Assembly (NCBI RefSeq): GCF_001439735.1
Contig: NZ_JYLN01000001.1
Location: forward strand, 186,001-250,000
Length of the DNA: 64,000 nt
Reading direction: 5' to 3'
Origin: Pseudomonas paralactis
GTDB lineage: Bacteria > Pseudomonadota > Gammaproteobacteria > Pseudomonadales > Pseudomonadaceae
The position numbers and the translations under genes are program-made. Shown here piece by piece: positions 1 through 9,202 of the stretch (positions are counted from its first letter, which is position 1; every line of letters starts with the position of its first letter). The notes under the pieces are model-generated. The model saw nothing but the letters and a program-made list of their open reading frames with translations. It searched no databases and was not told the origin of the DNA.

Positions 1-1609
1 AGCAGGCGCCGGATTTGAGCACCGCCAACAACCCCGCCAGCGTGTCCAGGCCGCGTCGGGCCAGCACGGCCACGCGATCATCCGGCTGTACGCCGTGTGC
101 CAACAGTTGATGCGCCAGGGCATTGGCCTGGCGGTTAAGTTGGGCGTAGGTCAGTTGATGGCCCTGGTACACCGCGGCAATGGCGTCGGGCGTGCGTGCG
201 GCTTGCGCTTCAATCCGCTGGTGCAAGGTTTGCGTCAGTGCGTAGGGTTGTGCGGTGGCGTTCCAGTGCAGCAGCCGAGCCTGCGCTTCAGGCGCCAGCA
301 TGGAAAATTCACCCACTGACAAGCCGGTGTCTTCCAGCCCTTGCTCCACCAGCCAGGTGAAGCCGCGCGCCATCGCCTGGACTTCGTCGTGCTGGAAGTA
401 CGCCTCGTTGTAGACGCAGTGCAGCCACGCGCTGTCCTGGTAGCGGTTGCTGCGCAGGTGAATGGCGATCGGCAATGCCTCATGGTGGTTGGACACCTTG
501 ATTGCACGCGCCTGCACCTGACCGAAGCGCAGGTCATGGTCGTCCTGCTCGAACGACACTGACAGGTCGAACAACTGCCCGCGATCGCTTCGACGCAGGC
601 CCAGCTCGCGGTTCATCTCGCTTAACGGGAAGCGCTGATGGCGAAAATCCTGTTTGAGCTGATCGCGTACGCCACGCACCAGTTCACCAAAAGGCAACCG
701 CTCGCTGAACTGGAAACGCACCGCACTGACCTGAGCAAACATGCCGACAGTAGCGCGAAAACGTGCGTTGGAGCGGTTGAGAATCGGCAGCCCCACTACC
801 CATTCCTGCCGTTGGCTGGTACGGGTGAAATACACATACATCGCCGCCAGCAACACATGAAAGGCCGATGCCTGGCAGCGGTTGGCCACCTGTTCCATAC
901 GGTTGAGCAGCGCCACCGGGAACGCTTCCAGGAAGGTGTTGCTCGACACCTTGGGGGTTTGCTTGGGCGTCAGCAGCGGCTCGGGCAGCAACTGGAATTT
1001 TTCCAGCCAATAATCGCGGTCACGGGCGTAACGGGCCGAGTGCAGGTAGTGCTGGTCGGCGTCGATAAAGTCGATATAGGACGGTGCCAGCAGCTCCACA
1101 TGCCGGTCCTGCTCCAGGGCGGTGTACAGCTGCGCGAGGGACTGCACCAACTGGCCGAAGCCCCAGCCATCGAGAATCAGGTGGTGGGCCTGGATACCGA
1201 GGTGGTAGTGGTCGTCGTCGAGTTTGACCAACAGGACGCGTACCAGCGGCACGCCGCTCATCATGAACGGTCGGGCCATTTGCGCCTGCATCAGGGCCAG
1301 GCTTGCGGTGCACGGGTCGGATAACGCCGCGAAGTCATGCAAGGCCACGTCCACCGTCAGTGCCGAGGCGAAGGTTTGCCGCGCCAGCCCCTCGGCATCG
1401 GTATGCAGTTGAATACGCAACGCATCGTGCCTGGCCACCAGCTGCGCTACGGCTTGCTGGATGCGCTCGGGCATCACCGGGCCGGCGACATCCAGATAGC
1501 CGCCGATGTTGTACAGCGGCGAATCGCCCACGCGTATCTGATCAAGCCAGATGTCCTGTTGGGCGGCAGTGAGGGGGAAGCTGGCCGGCTGGCGGGAGGA
1601 ATACTGCAT
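1..1609 (-). CDS. Nonribosomal peptide synthetase, N-terminal part (condensation domain and start of adenylation domain)
   Basis: First about 536 residues of an NRPS that runs off the left edge. Residues about 10-445 form a condensation domain: it opens with PLTAAQQDIWLDQ (C1 motif) and carries the catalytic HHLILDGWG (HHxxxDG). From about residue 455 an adenylation domain starts, with LTYAQLNRQANALA and, at the very edge, LAGLLAVLKSGA (A1/A2-like motifs). The ATG at 1609 is preceded by AGAAGGATCT, a good ribosome site. Because the protein begins with a C domain and no loading A-T module, the first module could acylate its amino acid with a fatty acid, as in Pseudomonas cyclic lipopeptides; the divergent luxR-nodT pair fits such a locus. 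Whether it is a true lipo-starter C domain cannot be decided by eye. The product is unknown because the rest is outside the window. Confidence 0.93.
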   Translation of the reverse strand, partial: MQYSSRQPASFPLTAAQQDIWLDQIRVGDSPLYNIGGYLDVAGPVMPERIQQAVAQLVARHDALRIQLHTDAEGLARQTFASALTVDVALHDFAALSDPCTASLALMQAQMARPFMMSGVPLVRVLLVKLDDDHYHLGIQAHHLILDGWGFGQLVQSLAQLYTALEQDRHVELLAPSYIDFIDADQHYLHSARYARDRDYWLEKFQLLPEPLLTPKQTPKVSSNTFLEAFPVALLNRMEQVANRCQASAFHVLLAAMYVYFTRTSQRQEWVVGLPILNRSNARFRATVGMFAQVSAVRFQFSERLPFGELVRGVRDQLKQDFRHQRFPLSEMNRELGLRRSDRGQLFDLSVSFEQDDHDLRFGQVQARAIKVSNHHEALPIAIHLRSNRYQDSAWLHCVYNEAYFQHDEVQAMARGFTWLVEQGLEDTGLSVGEFSMLAPEAQARLLHWNATAQPYALTQTLHQRIEAQAARTPDAIAAVYQGHQLTYAQLNRQANALAHQLLAHGVQPDDRVAVLARRGLDTLAGLLAVLKSGAC

Positions 1610-2092
1610 AAGATCCTTCTCATGGGGGTCAGGCACTGGCCGCGCAAGGTGGCCCATTACGCCGAATTTGCCGGATTGGAGCATGGAGGGCCGCAGGTGT
1701 CTGTCACCTGAAACCCGGACATTCAAATGGATGGAACGAGCTTGGCGGGGCGTTCACTGCTGAAACGATTAAAGCGCTGTAGGAGATTGGCTATATCTCA
1801 CCGATGCTGGCACTTTGGAATTCTGCGAGCATTAATACTTTTACTTTAAATATCATCTAGTTAATAAAATTTAAAAATACTTAGCGCGCGTTCGTTGCCG
1901 GTTTTATTGATCACAGACGTCGGAATAATGGCGCAGATTCTATGGCAGCTTGTGTCCCTCGTTTCCGCTACATACGTAGGACAAATCCATATGGCTAAAT
2001 AAAATCTCGAACGCCGAGTCACGTTCAAGCAGTACGCATCGCTCCGCCACAGCCCGGGGCTTGCGCAGACGGTTTTCGACATCAAGGATGAG
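1610..2092. promoter_or_regulatory. Divergent NRPS / luxR control region
   Basis: A 483-base stretch without a credible gene. The NRPS-proximal part has an inverted repeat (CAGGTG-TCTGT-CACCTG, 1694-1710) and an overlapping syr-syp-like box (listed separately). Bases about 1830-1885 are strikingly AT-rich compared with the surroundings. Nearer luxR lies CTACATACGTAG (about 1970), a near-palindrome. It probably holds both promoters; no start point can be fixed by eye. Confidence 0.6.
1702..1721. promoter_or_regulatory. syr-syp-box-like dyad upstream of the NRPS
   Basis: The 20 bases read TGTCACC-N6-CCGGACA. The published syr-syp box of P. syringae phytotoxin promoters, as I recall it, is TGtCccg-N6-cggGaCA, so 11 of 14 defined positions agree and the spacing is the same. 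It lies 93-112 bases upstream of the NRPS start, a sensible place for an activator of the SyrF/SalA LuxR type, and such a regulator is encoded next door. Confidence 0.45.
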
Positions 2093-2893
2093 ATGGCTAT
2101 GAATCTGACCCGTAGTATTGGCGAGACACAGGGCCCGCATTTTTATGCCGAAATGGGCGAGTTGATTTCAAACAGCGGCGACGAACGTTTTGCCGCTGAC
2201 ATGTTGCACCTGGTGGACAAATGGGTGCCGATTCACCTGGTGGACCTCAGCGAATGGACGCTCGATGAGCTGCGCGACAGCGTGCTGGACATCAAGCTAC
2301 TGGGCAGCGCCGGGCTGAAAAAGGAGTTGTCTGTACCCCAGACACTGCACCCGTTGAACGACCATCCGCTGATGCGCGAAATGCTGCGCATGCAAGACCC
2401 GCTGTTGATCCAGATGAAAGCCAAGGCCAACAGTGCGCACCCGCTGGGCAGTTCGCACCAATGCAACCTGGTATCACGCCAAGGGAACCGGCGTTGTGTG
2501 ATTTCGTTCTACCGCCCACCGACCCAGCGTGGGTTTTCTCTGGCTGAGTTGTCGTTTCTCAAGTGTTTGTCGGACACCCTGTTGCCATTGATGGAGCGGC
2601 ACGCGCAACTGCTGCGCCAGGTGCCGCACACCGAGGCTGAGCCGGCCCACACCCTGCTGGAACAATCGCAATTGCAGCGCGAGTTCTACAAACGTCTGGC
2701 TCTGAGCGATATCACCCTTTCGGCGCGTGAGCAGGAAGTGTGCCTGGGCCTGCTGACTGGCGGCACCGTGCCGCAGATCGCAGAAAAGCTCAGTGTAAAA
2801 AACAGCTCCATCGAAACCTACCTCAAGCGCGCCGCCGCCAAGCTGGGCGTGAGTGGTCGGCATGGCCTGGCCAAATGGATGGTGGGTTCCTGA
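2093..2893 (+). CDS. LuxR-type transcriptional regulator of the lipopeptide locus
   Basis: Predicted activator of 266 residues. The C-terminal third (about 205-266) is a LuxR/GerE helix-turn-helix: [17 protein letters not shown], then [20 protein letters not shown] and a KLGVSGR end. The N-terminal 200 residues show no autoinducer-binding motif that I recognise, as in the SalA/SyrF-like and PsoR-like regulators that sit beside Pseudomonas lipopeptide synthetases. AAGGATGAG precedes the ATG at 2093; an in-frame ATG at 2099 is possible. Its TGA shares one base with the ATG of the following nodT-like gene, so the two are translationally coupled. Expected to control the divergent NRPS. Confidence 0.85.
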   Translation: MAMNLTRSIGETQGPHFYAEMGELISNSGDERFAADMLHLVDKWVPIHLVDLSEWTLDELRDSVLDIKLLGSAGLKKELSVPQTLHPLNDHPLMREMLRMQDPLLIQMKAKANSAHPLGSSHQCNLVSRQGNRRCVISFYRPPTQRGFSLAELSFLKCLSDTLLPLMERHAQLLRQVPHTEAEPAHTLLEQSQLQREFYKRLALSDITLSAREQEVCLGLLTGGTVPQIAEKLSVKNSSIETYLKRAAAKLGVSGRHGLAKWMVGS

Positions 2894-4362
2894 TGAACAA
2901 ACGGTTGCTTTGCTGCGTCGGCGCGGCCTGGATGCTCGGTGGTTGCTCACTGATCCCCGAGTATCAGCGGCCCGCTGCGCCGACGCCTGCGCAGTATCCC
3001 CAAGGCGGCGTGTACAGCCAGACGCAGGCCGGCACGCTGTCGCCAAACCCGGATTGGCAGCAGCTGTTCCACGACCCGGCGCTGCAACGGTTGATTGCCG
3101 ATGCCCTGGTCAACAACCGCGACCTGCGGGTGGCGGCCCTGAATGTTGAGGCGTTTCAGGCGCAGTATCGTATTCAGCGTGCAGACCTGTTCCCGGCGAT
3201 CTCCGCCAGCGGCGCCGGCAAGCGCCAGAAATTGCCAGGTGAAGTGACGGGCACCGGCAAGTCGGCGATTACCTCCAATTATTCCGCCACTTTGGGCCTG
3301 AGCGCCTATGAGCTGGATCTGTTCGGCCGCGTGCGCAGCCTCAGCGAACAGGCGTTGCTGACTTACCTGGGCAGCGAAGAAGCCCGGCGCAGTGCGCAAT
3401 TGAGCCTGGTGGCAAACGTGGCCAACGCCTACCTGACCTGGCGCGCTGATCAGGAGCTGTTGGCCCTGGCCGAGCAAACCCTGGAGGCCAACGACCACAG
3501 CTGGCAGTTGACCAGCCGCAGCAAAAGCGCAGGCAAAGCCTCGGCGCTGGAGGTAGTGCAAGCCCGTACAGCGGTGGAAAGCACCCGCGCCAGCGTCGCT
3601 CGCTATGAACGCCAGGTTGCCCAGGACCTTAACAACCTTGTGTTGCTGGTGGGCGGCCCGGTGGATGAGCACCTGCCCGCCCGCCCGCTGGCCGATGACC
3701 TGGTCGCACGGGTCCCCGCCGGTTTGCCCTCCGACCTGCTGCAGCGCCGCCCGGATATCCTCCAGGCCGAATACCAGTTGCAGGCGGCCAATGCCAATAT
3801 CGGGGCCGCTCGTGCTGCGTTCTTTCCGTCGGTAACCCTCACGGCCAACGCCGGCAGCACCAGCAAGGAACTGTCGGGCTTGTTCAACGGCGGCTCGGGC
3901 ACCTGGACCTTCCAGCCGCAAATCAACCTGCCGATCTTCAACGCCGGCAGCCTGCGTGCCAGCCTCGATTACGCCAGGTTGCAGAAGGACATCACGGTGG
4001 CCCAGTACGAAAAATCCATCCAGACCGCCTTCCAGGAAGTCGCCGACGGCCTTGCCGCCCGCCAGACCTTCAACGACCAACTGGATGCCCAACGGGACTT
4101 CGTCGCCGCCAACCAGACCTATTACGACCTGGCCCAACACCGCTACCGCAGCGGCGTGGACAGCAACCTGACGTTCCTGGATGCGCAGCGTGCGCTGTTC
4201 AGTTCGCAACAGGCGTTGATCGTGGACAGGCTGGCGCAGCTGGTAGCGGAGGTGAACTTGTATACCGCATTGGGTGGCGCGTGGCGCGTCAACGCAACGC
4301 CGACTGCCGCAGCCGATACTCCCCCGGCGTCATCTGCGCATACCGCAGGAAAAACCGGCTGA
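2893..4362 (+). CDS. NodT/OprM-family outer membrane efflux lipoprotein
   Basis: 489 residues. Signal peptide with lipobox MLGGC (Cys18), then [11 protein letters not shown], the typical start of RND-type outer membrane factors. The body contains the family repeats and conserved phrases such as [15 protein letters not shown] [21 protein letters not shown] and FFPSVTL. Such proteins form the trimeric outer membrane channel of tripartite exporters. In Pseudomonas lipopeptide clusters a nodT-like gene lies between luxR and the synthetase region and works with MacAB-type pumps to export the peptide, and the ATGA overlap with luxR supports that role here. Its 3' end overlaps the convergent hpaA gene by 74 bases, so the C-terminal residues after about 465 are low-complexity and may be a late extension. 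Confidence 0.93.
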   Translation: MNKRLLCCVGAAWMLGGCSLIPEYQRPAAPTPAQYPQGGVYSQTQAGTLSPNPDWQQLFHDPALQRLIADALVNNRDLRVAALNVEAFQAQYRIQRADLFPAISASGAGKRQKLPGEVTGTGKSAITSNYSATLGLSAYELDLFGRVRSLSEQALLTYLGSEEARRSAQLSLVANVANAYLTWRADQELLALAEQTLEANDHSWQLTSRSKSAGKASALEVVQARTAVESTRASVARYERQVAQDLNNLVLLVGGPVDEHLPARPLADDLVARVPAGLPSDLLQRRPDILQAEYQLQAANANIGAARAAFFPSVTLTANAGSTSKELSGLFNGGSGTWTFQPQINLPIFNAGSLRASLDYARLQKDITVAQYEKSIQTAFQEVADGLAARQTFNDQLDAQRDFVAANQTYYDLAQHRYRSGVDSNLTFLDAQRALFSSQQALIVDRLAQLVAEVNLYTALGGAWRVNATPTAAADTPPASSAHTAGKTG

Positions 4363-5149
4363 AATACGCCGGGTCCTTGAACCCCAGCTGGTAGCAGATT
4401 TCATTTGCGGAGCTGCCGGTAAACAACAGCAAGCGTTTGGCCTCTTGCATCAGGCGCTCAAGAATCAGGCGCTTGGAAGGCAGGTCGGCGATGCGTCGGC
4501 ACACCTCATTGAGGCGCGCCTGGGTCACGCCGATGGCCTGGGCATAACGCGCCAGCGGCCAATGCTCCAGGTAATGGGCTTCGATCAGTTCGTTGAAGCG
4601 ATGAAAAATGCGCAGGTCTTCATGGGCCGTCGGGCGTGCCGGCAGGGCGTGGGCGCACAGGCGCAGCAGGCGGATCATGATCAGGCGCGTCAGGCTGTCG
4701 AGGGCGGCCGCGCGCCCTGCCCGCTCGGCGTTGATCTCGCTGCACAGTTCTTCGAAAAGTTGCTCCAGCCCCTCAGCATCGTCCCCCAGTGCCACACACG
4801 CCGCACCAGAGGCGAGGCTCGGGTCGGCGTCGATCAAGCCCCACACAAGCTGCTGGCGCACCGTCAGCACGTGCCCGTCGGCATCGGCTTCGGTGACGAA
4901 GGCATGGGCCACCGTGGGCGGCGTGAGAAAAAACATCGGCCCCGCCTCGACGTACTGGCGGTCGTCCAGATACACCCGCACCGCGCCACTCTTGACGTAA
5001 TGCACCTGGAAAAACCGGTCATGCCGATGCACGGCCATATTGCGCCCGAAAAAACCTGCCAGGTTGCCCAGCTTGTCGTAATGCACCTCGGCGTCGCTGT
5101 AACGCTGGTCGTAGACCTGCCCGAGGTTGATGTTGGGAATCGGCTGCAC
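4289..5149 (-). CDS. hpaA: AraC-family activator of 4-hydroxyphenylacetate catabolism HpaA
   Basis: 286 residues. N-terminal cupin-like sensor ([19 protein letters not shown]) and C-terminal AraC double helix-turn-helix (about 185-286), ending in [20 protein letters not shown] and MTPGEYR. Length and sequence match HpaA, which in enterobacteria activates the 4-hydroxyphenylacetate hydroxylase genes. Here it is divergent from hpaG1 and no hpaB/hpaC follow; the hydroxylase lies 18 kb away and is of another type, so the target genes may differ. Its tail overlaps the end of the nodT-like gene. Confidence 0.88.
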   Translation of the reverse strand: MQPIPNINLGQVYDQRYSDAEVHYDKLGNLAGFFGRNMAVHRHDRFFQVHYVKSGAVRVYLDDRQYVEAGPMFFLTPPTVAHAFVTEADADGHVLTVRQQLVWGLIDADPSLASGAACVALGDDAEGLEQLFEELCSEINAERAGRAAALDSLTRLIMIRLLRLCAHALPARPTAHEDLRIFHRFNELIEAHYLEHWPLARYAQAIGVTQARLNEVCRRIADLPSKRLILERLMQEAKRLLLFTGSSANEICYQLGFKDPAYFSRFFLRYAQMTPGEYRLRQSALR

Positions 5150-5203
5150 GGGGCCCTCCTCTTGTTGTTGTGATGCCTTCGGAGTTTGCCACGCTTGACG
5201 GTA

Positions 5204-5237
5204 GTTAACATATTAATTATAACGTTAACAACTTAAC
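5204..5237. promoter_or_regulatory. Tandem HpaR-type operator sites before hpaG1
   Basis: Two copies of GTTAA-N4-TTAA(C/T): GTTAA-CATA-TTAAT (5204-5217) and GTTAA-CAAC-TTAAC (5224-5237), spaced 20 bases centre to centre, two helical turns. The downstream copy continues GAA, exactly as the single site before hpaR (13240-13253). It lies 41 bases upstream of the hpaG1 ATG, suited to repression of the meta operon by the MarR-family HpaR. Site assignment is inference from the shared pattern. Confidence 0.6.
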
Positions 5238-5277
5238 GAACTGCCTACGCAGCCGTCGTCACCGCCAGGAGAAACGC

Positions 5278-5943
5278 ATGAGCCGTACCCTGCATGATGT
5301 TGCCAGCGGCACCCTGTTCGGCGTTGCGCTGAACTACCAGGGCCTGCTGGACCAGCATCTCGCCGCCTTCGAGCAGGCGCCCTACCAGCAGCCGCCGACC
5401 AAGCCGGTGTTGTTTATCAAGACGCCCAACACCCGCAATGCTCATGGCGGCGTGGTGCTGCAGCCTGCGGGCGAGCGCCTGCAAGCGGGCCCGGCGCTGG
5501 GCGTGGTGATAGGCCAGCGCGCCAGCCGCGTCAGCCTGGACAATGCCATGGCCCATGTGGCCGGGTATGTGGTGGTCAACGAATTCAGCCTGCCGGAAGA
5601 CAGCTACTACCGCCCTGCCGTCAAGGCCAAATGCCGCGATGGCTTTTGTGCCCTGGGCCCGCAAGTGATCGCACGGGACCAAGTGACCAACCCCAATCAG
5701 CTGGACCTCAAGCTCTTCGTCAATGGCGAGCTGCGCCAGCAAAACTGCACCGCACATTGGGTGCGCGACATCCCGCAATTGATCGCCGAGATCAGCGAGT
5801 TCATGACCCTGCATCCCGGTGATGTGCTGATCACCGGCACACCGGAGGGCCGCGTGGATGTGCAGCCGGGGGATCGCGTTGAAGTTGACATCACCGGCGT
5901 TGGCCGTTTGCTCAATATCGTTCAGGCAGAGGCATTGGCATGA
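5278..5943 (+). CDS. hpaG1: Homoprotocatechuate pathway isomerase/decarboxylase, HpaG1 subunit
   Basis: 221 residues, fumarylacetoacetate-hydrolase fold (NFxLPEDSYYRPAVK-type segment, GDVLITGTPEG). In E. coli HpaG is one protein of two such halves that decarboxylates 5-oxopent-3-ene-1,2,5-tricarboxylate and isomerises the product; in pseudomonads the halves are separate genes. This is the N-terminal-type half. The usual metal-ligand E-x-E (seen in HpaG2 as YECELV) is replaced by GPALGVV, so it may not bind metal itself and may act as the partner of HpaG2. The start follows GGAGAAACGC. Its TGA overlaps the hpaG2 ATG (ATGA). Confidence 0.9.
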   Translation: MSRTLHDVASGTLFGVALNYQGLLDQHLAAFEQAPYQQPPTKPVLFIKTPNTRNAHGGVVLQPAGERLQAGPALGVVIGQRASRVSLDNAMAHVAGYVVVNEFSLPEDSYYRPAVKAKCRDGFCALGPQVIARDQVTNPNQLDLKLFVNGELRQQNCTAHWVRDIPQLIAEISEFMTLHPGDVLITGTPEGRVDVQPGDRVEVDITGVGRLLNIVQAEALA

Positions 5944-6710
5944 AGCGCGCACGTATCCGTTTTGAAGGCCAAATCCACGCCGTGCAGGTAGACGACGATC
6001 ACAGCGTGCGCCTTGGCGATGGCCGGCGGCTTGCCGAGGATCAGGTGCAATGGCTGCCGCCTGCCACCGGCAACATGTTCGCCCTGGGCTTGAACTACGC
6101 CGACCACGCCGCCGAACTGGCCTTTACGCCGCCGACCGAACCGCTGGCCTTTATCAAGTCGGTCGGCACCTACACCGGCCACCGCCAAGTCACTTGGCGC
6201 CCGGATGGCGTCGCCTACATGCACTACGAGTGCGAACTGGTGGCGGTGATCGGCAAGACCGCGCGCAACGTCAAGCGCGCCGACGCCCTGGACTACCTGG
6301 CCGGTTACACGGTGTGCAACGACTATGCAATCCGCGACTACCTGGAAAACTACTACCGCCCCAACCTGCGGGTTAAAAACCGCGACGCCACCACCCCGGT
6401 GGGCCCATGGATCGTCGACGTGGCCGATGTGCCCGACCCAGGCAACCTGAAATTGCGTACCTGGATCAACGGCGAACTGCGCCAGGAAGGCAGCACCCAA
6501 GACATGATTTTCGATATCCCCTACCTCATCGAATACCTGTCCAGCTTCATGACCCTGCAACCGGGCGACATGATCGCCACCGGCACGCCCGAGGGGCTGG
6601 CCGATGTGGTGCCGGGGGATGAGGTCGTGGTGGAAGTCGAAGGTGTGGGCCGCCTGGTCAACCGTATTGTCAGTGAGACGGAGTTTTTCTCCGCGCGCAA
6701 AGAGGCTTGA
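5940..6710 (+). CDS. hpaG2: Homoprotocatechuate pathway isomerase/decarboxylase, HpaG2 subunit
   Basis: 256 residues with the full FAH-family core: MFALGLNYADHA, AFIKSVGTYTGH, YECELVAVIGK (metal-binding E-x-E) and GDMIATGTPEG. It corresponds to the C-terminal half of E. coli HpaG and should carry the decarboxylase/isomerase active site converting 5-carboxymethyl-2-hydroxymuconate isomer to 2-oxohept-4-ene-1,7-dioate. Coupled to hpaG1 by a four-base overlap and followed after 5 bases by hpaE. Confidence 0.92.
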   Translation: MKRARIRFEGQIHAVQVDDDHSVRLGDGRRLAEDQVQWLPPATGNMFALGLNYADHAAELAFTPPTEPLAFIKSVGTYTGHRQVTWRPDGVAYMHYECELVAVIGKTARNVKRADALDYLAGYTVCNDYAIRDYLENYYRPNLRVKNRDATTPVGPWIVDVADVPDPGNLKLRTWINGELRQEGSTQDMIFDIPYLIEYLSSFMTLQPGDMIATGTPEGLADVVPGDEVVVEVEGVGRLVNRIVSETEFFSARKEA

Positions 6711-6715
6711 GCACC

Positions 6716-8176
6716 ATGATCAAACACTGGATCAACGGCCGTGAGGTCGAAAGCAAAGACACCTTTATCAACTACAACCCGGCCACCGGCGAGGCTATCG
6801 GTGAGGTGGCCAGCGGCGGCGCCGAAGAGGTCGCGCAAGCCGTGGCTGCGGCCAAGGAGGCGTTTCCCAAGTGGGCCAACACCCCGGCCAAAGAGCGCGC
6901 ACGCTTGATGCGCAAGCTCGGCGAATTGATTGAACAGAACGTGCCACGCCTGGCCGAGCTGGAAACCCTGGACACCGGTTTGCCGATCCACCAGACCAGG
7001 AACGTGTTGATCCCGCGTGCCTCGCACAACTTCGACTTTTTTGCGGAAGTCTGCACCCGCATGGACGGCCACACCTACCCGGTGGACGACCAGATGCTCA
7101 ACTACACCCTCTACCAGCCGGTAGGCGTGTGCGGGTTGGTGTCGCCATGGAACGTGCCGTTCATGACCGCCACCTGGAAAACCGCGCCGTGCCTGGCGCT
7201 GGGCAATACCGCCGTGTTGAAAATGTCGGAGCTGTCGCCGCTGACCGCCAATGAACTGGGGCGCCTGGCGGTGGAGGCCGGGATTCCCAATGGCGTGCTC
7301 AATGTGATCCAGGGCTATGGCGCCACCGCCGGTGATGCCCTGGTACGCCACCCGGATGTACGGGCGATTTCCTTTACCGGCGGCACCGCCACCGGCAAGA
7401 AAATCATGCAGACCGCAGGCCTGAAAAAGTACTCCATGGAGCTGGGCGGCAAATCGCCGGTGCTGATTTTTGAAGACGCCGATCTGGAACGCGCCCTCGA
7501 CGCCGCACTGTTCACGATCTTCTCCCTGAACGGCGAGCGTTGCACTGCCGGTAGCCGGATCTTTATCCAGGAAAGCGTCTACCCGCAATTTGTCGCCGAG
7601 TTCGCGGCGCGGGCCAAGCGTCTGATCGTCGGCGACCCGCAGGATCCCAAGACCCAGGTCGGCTCGATGATCACCCAGGCCCATTACGACAAGGTCACCG
7701 GCTACATCAAGATCGGCCTGGAGGAAGGCGCCACGCTGTTGGCCGGCGGCCTGGAGCGCCCGGCCAACTTGCCTGCGCACTTGAGCCGCGGCCAGTTTAT
7801 CCAGCCCACGGTGTTTGCCGACGTGAATAACCGGATGCGCATCGCCCAGGAAGAAATCTTCGGCCCGGTAGTGTGCCTGATCCCGTTCAAGGATGAAGCC
7901 GAAGCGCTGCAATTGGCCAACGACACCGAATACGGCCTGGCGTCCTATATCTGGACCCAGGACATCGGCAAGGCCCATCGCCTGGCGCGCGGTATTGAAG
8001 CGGGCATGGTATTTATCAACAGCCAGAACGTGCGCGATTTGCGCCAGCCCTTTGGCGGAGTGAAAGGCTCGGGCACCGGGCGTGAGGGTGGCCAGTACAG
8101 CTTCGAAGTGTTTGCCGAGATCAAGAACGTGTGTATTTCCATGGGCAGTCATCACATTCCGCGCTGGGGCGTGTAG
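6716..8176 (+). CDS. hpaE: 5-carboxymethyl-2-hydroxymuconate semialdehyde dehydrogenase HpaE
   Basis: 486 residues, NAD-dependent aldehyde dehydrogenase. Catalytic motifs: MELGGKSPVLIFEDA (general base Glu) and NGERCTAGSRIF (nucleophilic Cys); C-terminal PFGGVKGSGTGREGG. It oxidises the ring-cleavage semialdehyde made by HpaD. The ATG at 6716 is chosen over an upstream in-frame TTG (6707) because AGAGG at 6701-6705 is correctly spaced only for the ATG and the length then matches HpaE (488 in E. coli). A REP element separates it from hpaD. Confidence 0.94.
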   Translation: MIKHWINGREVESKDTFINYNPATGEAIGEVASGGAEEVAQAVAAAKEAFPKWANTPAKERARLMRKLGELIEQNVPRLAELETLDTGLPIHQTRNVLIPRASHNFDFFAEVCTRMDGHTYPVDDQMLNYTLYQPVGVCGLVSPWNVPFMTATWKTAPCLALGNTAVLKMSELSPLTANELGRLAVEAGIPNGVLNVIQGYGATAGDALVRHPDVRAISFTGGTATGKKIMQTAGLKKYSMELGGKSPVLIFEDADLERALDAALFTIFSLNGERCTAGSRIFIQESVYPQFVAEFAARAKRLIVGDPQDPKTQVGSMITQAHYDKVTGYIKIGLEEGATLLAGGLERPANLPAHLSRGQFIQPTVFADVNNRMRIAQEEIFGPVVCLIPFKDEAEALQLANDTEYGLASYIWTQDIGKAHRLARGIEAGMVFINSQNVRDLRQPFGGVKGSGTGREGGQYSFEVFAEIKNVCISMGSHHIPRWGV

Positions 8177-8195
8177 CCCAGGCTCAAACAAGCCT

Positions 8196-8287
8196 CCTGT
8201 GGGAGCCGGGCTTGCCCGCGATGCAGACACCGCGGTCCTTCAGCCGTACCGAGTCGATGCCATCGCAGGCAAGCCAGCTCCCACAGG
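8196..8287. repeat. REP doublet (REPIN), GTGGGAGC-GGCTTGCC family
   Basis: Two inverted arms (TGTGGGAGCCGGGCTTGCCCGCGATG and its partner reading ATCGCAGGCAAGCCAGCTCCCACA, abbreviated) in the hpaE-hpaD gap. It may stabilise or uncouple parts of the operon transcript. The non-identical arms (CCGGGCTTGCCCGC versus GCAGGCAAGCCAGC) show drift. Confidence 0.85.
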
Positions 8288-8330
8288 GACCTCACAGGCC
8301 ATACAAGAATAATTATTCAGGAGAGTCATC

Positions 8331-9188
8331 ATGGGCGAAGTGGTTCTGGCAGCGAAGATCTGCCACGTACCGTCGATGTACCTGTCGGAACTGCCCGGCA
8401 AGCATCACGGCTGTCGCGAAGCGGCGATTGCCGGGCACAAGGAAATCGGTCGCCGCGCCCGTGAACTGGGGGCCGACACCGCGGTGGTGTTCGACGTGCA
8501 TTGGCTGGTCAACAGCGGCTATCACGTCAACTGCGGCGAACAGTTCCAGGGCACCTACACCAGCAACGAGCTGCCGCACTTTATCAAGAACATGGACTAC
8601 GCCTACCCCGGTTGCCCCGAGCTGGGCGAGCTGATCGCCGCCGAAGCCAACCTGGCTGGCGTGCGCAGCATGGCCCACAACATCCCGAGCCTGGAGCTGG
8701 AATACGGCACCCTGGTGCCCATGCGTTACATGCATATGGGCGTACCCGAGGATCAAAAACTCCAAGTCATTTCCATCGCAGCCTGGTGCGCCTGGCATCG
8801 CCTGGAAGACAGCTTCACCTTCGGCGCTGCCGTGCGCCGGGCCATCGAAAAGAGTGACCGCAAGGTGCTGGTGCTGGCGTCCGGCTCGCTGTCCCATCGG
8901 TTCTCCGATGACCGTCAGGCTGAAGCGAATATCCATAACTGGACCCGCGAATTCGACAAGCAAATGGACCTGCATGTCGTCGAGATGTGGAAGCAAGGCC
9001 GCTTCAAAGAGTTCTGCGCCATGCTGCCCGACTACGCCGAACACTGCTTTGGCGAAGGCAAGATGCACGACACCGCCATGCTTCTGGGCCTGTTGGGTGG
9101 ACCGGATTATGCCCAGCCAGCCGAGATCATCACGCCGCCGTTCGGCAGTTCGGGCACCGGCCAGATCAACGCGATTTTCCCGCTATAG
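8331..9188 (+). CDS. hpaD: 3,4-dihydroxyphenylacetate 2,3-dioxygenase HpaD
   Basis: 285 residues, class III (LigB-type) extradiol dioxygenase. His12 in AKICHVPSMY, the GKHHGCREAA segment and VVFDVHWLVNSGYH supply the conserved iron-site and catalytic histidines expected for HpaD/HpcB. It cleaves homoprotocatechuate next to the hydroxyls to 5-carboxymethyl-2-hydroxymuconate semialdehyde, the HpaE substrate. Start after AGGAGAGTCATC. hpaF follows 14 bases later. Confidence 0.95.
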   Translation: MGEVVLAAKICHVPSMYLSELPGKHHGCREAAIAGHKEIGRRARELGADTAVVFDVHWLVNSGYHVNCGEQFQGTYTSNELPHFIKNMDYAYPGCPELGELIAAEANLAGVRSMAHNIPSLELEYGTLVPMRYMHMGVPEDQKLQVISIAAWCAWHRLEDSFTFGAAVRRAIEKSDRKVLVLASGSLSHRFSDDRQAEANIHNWTREFDKQMDLHVVEMWKQGRFKEFCAMLPDYAEHCFGEGKMHDTAMLLGLLGGPDYAQPAEIITPPFGSSGTGQINAIFPL

Positions 9189-9202
9189 ATTGGGAGAAAC
9201 CT

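Noticed and set aside
2947..4209. 420-codon minus-strand open frame opposite the nodT-like gene
   Set aside because: It has no recognisable motif and is a mirror of the GC-rich third positions of the true plus-strand gene, which has a lipobox and family motifs.
6521..8230. 569-codon minus-strand open frame opposite hpaE
   Set aside because: The hpaE frame carries all aldehyde dehydrogenase motifs; the long antisense frame is a codon-bias artefact.
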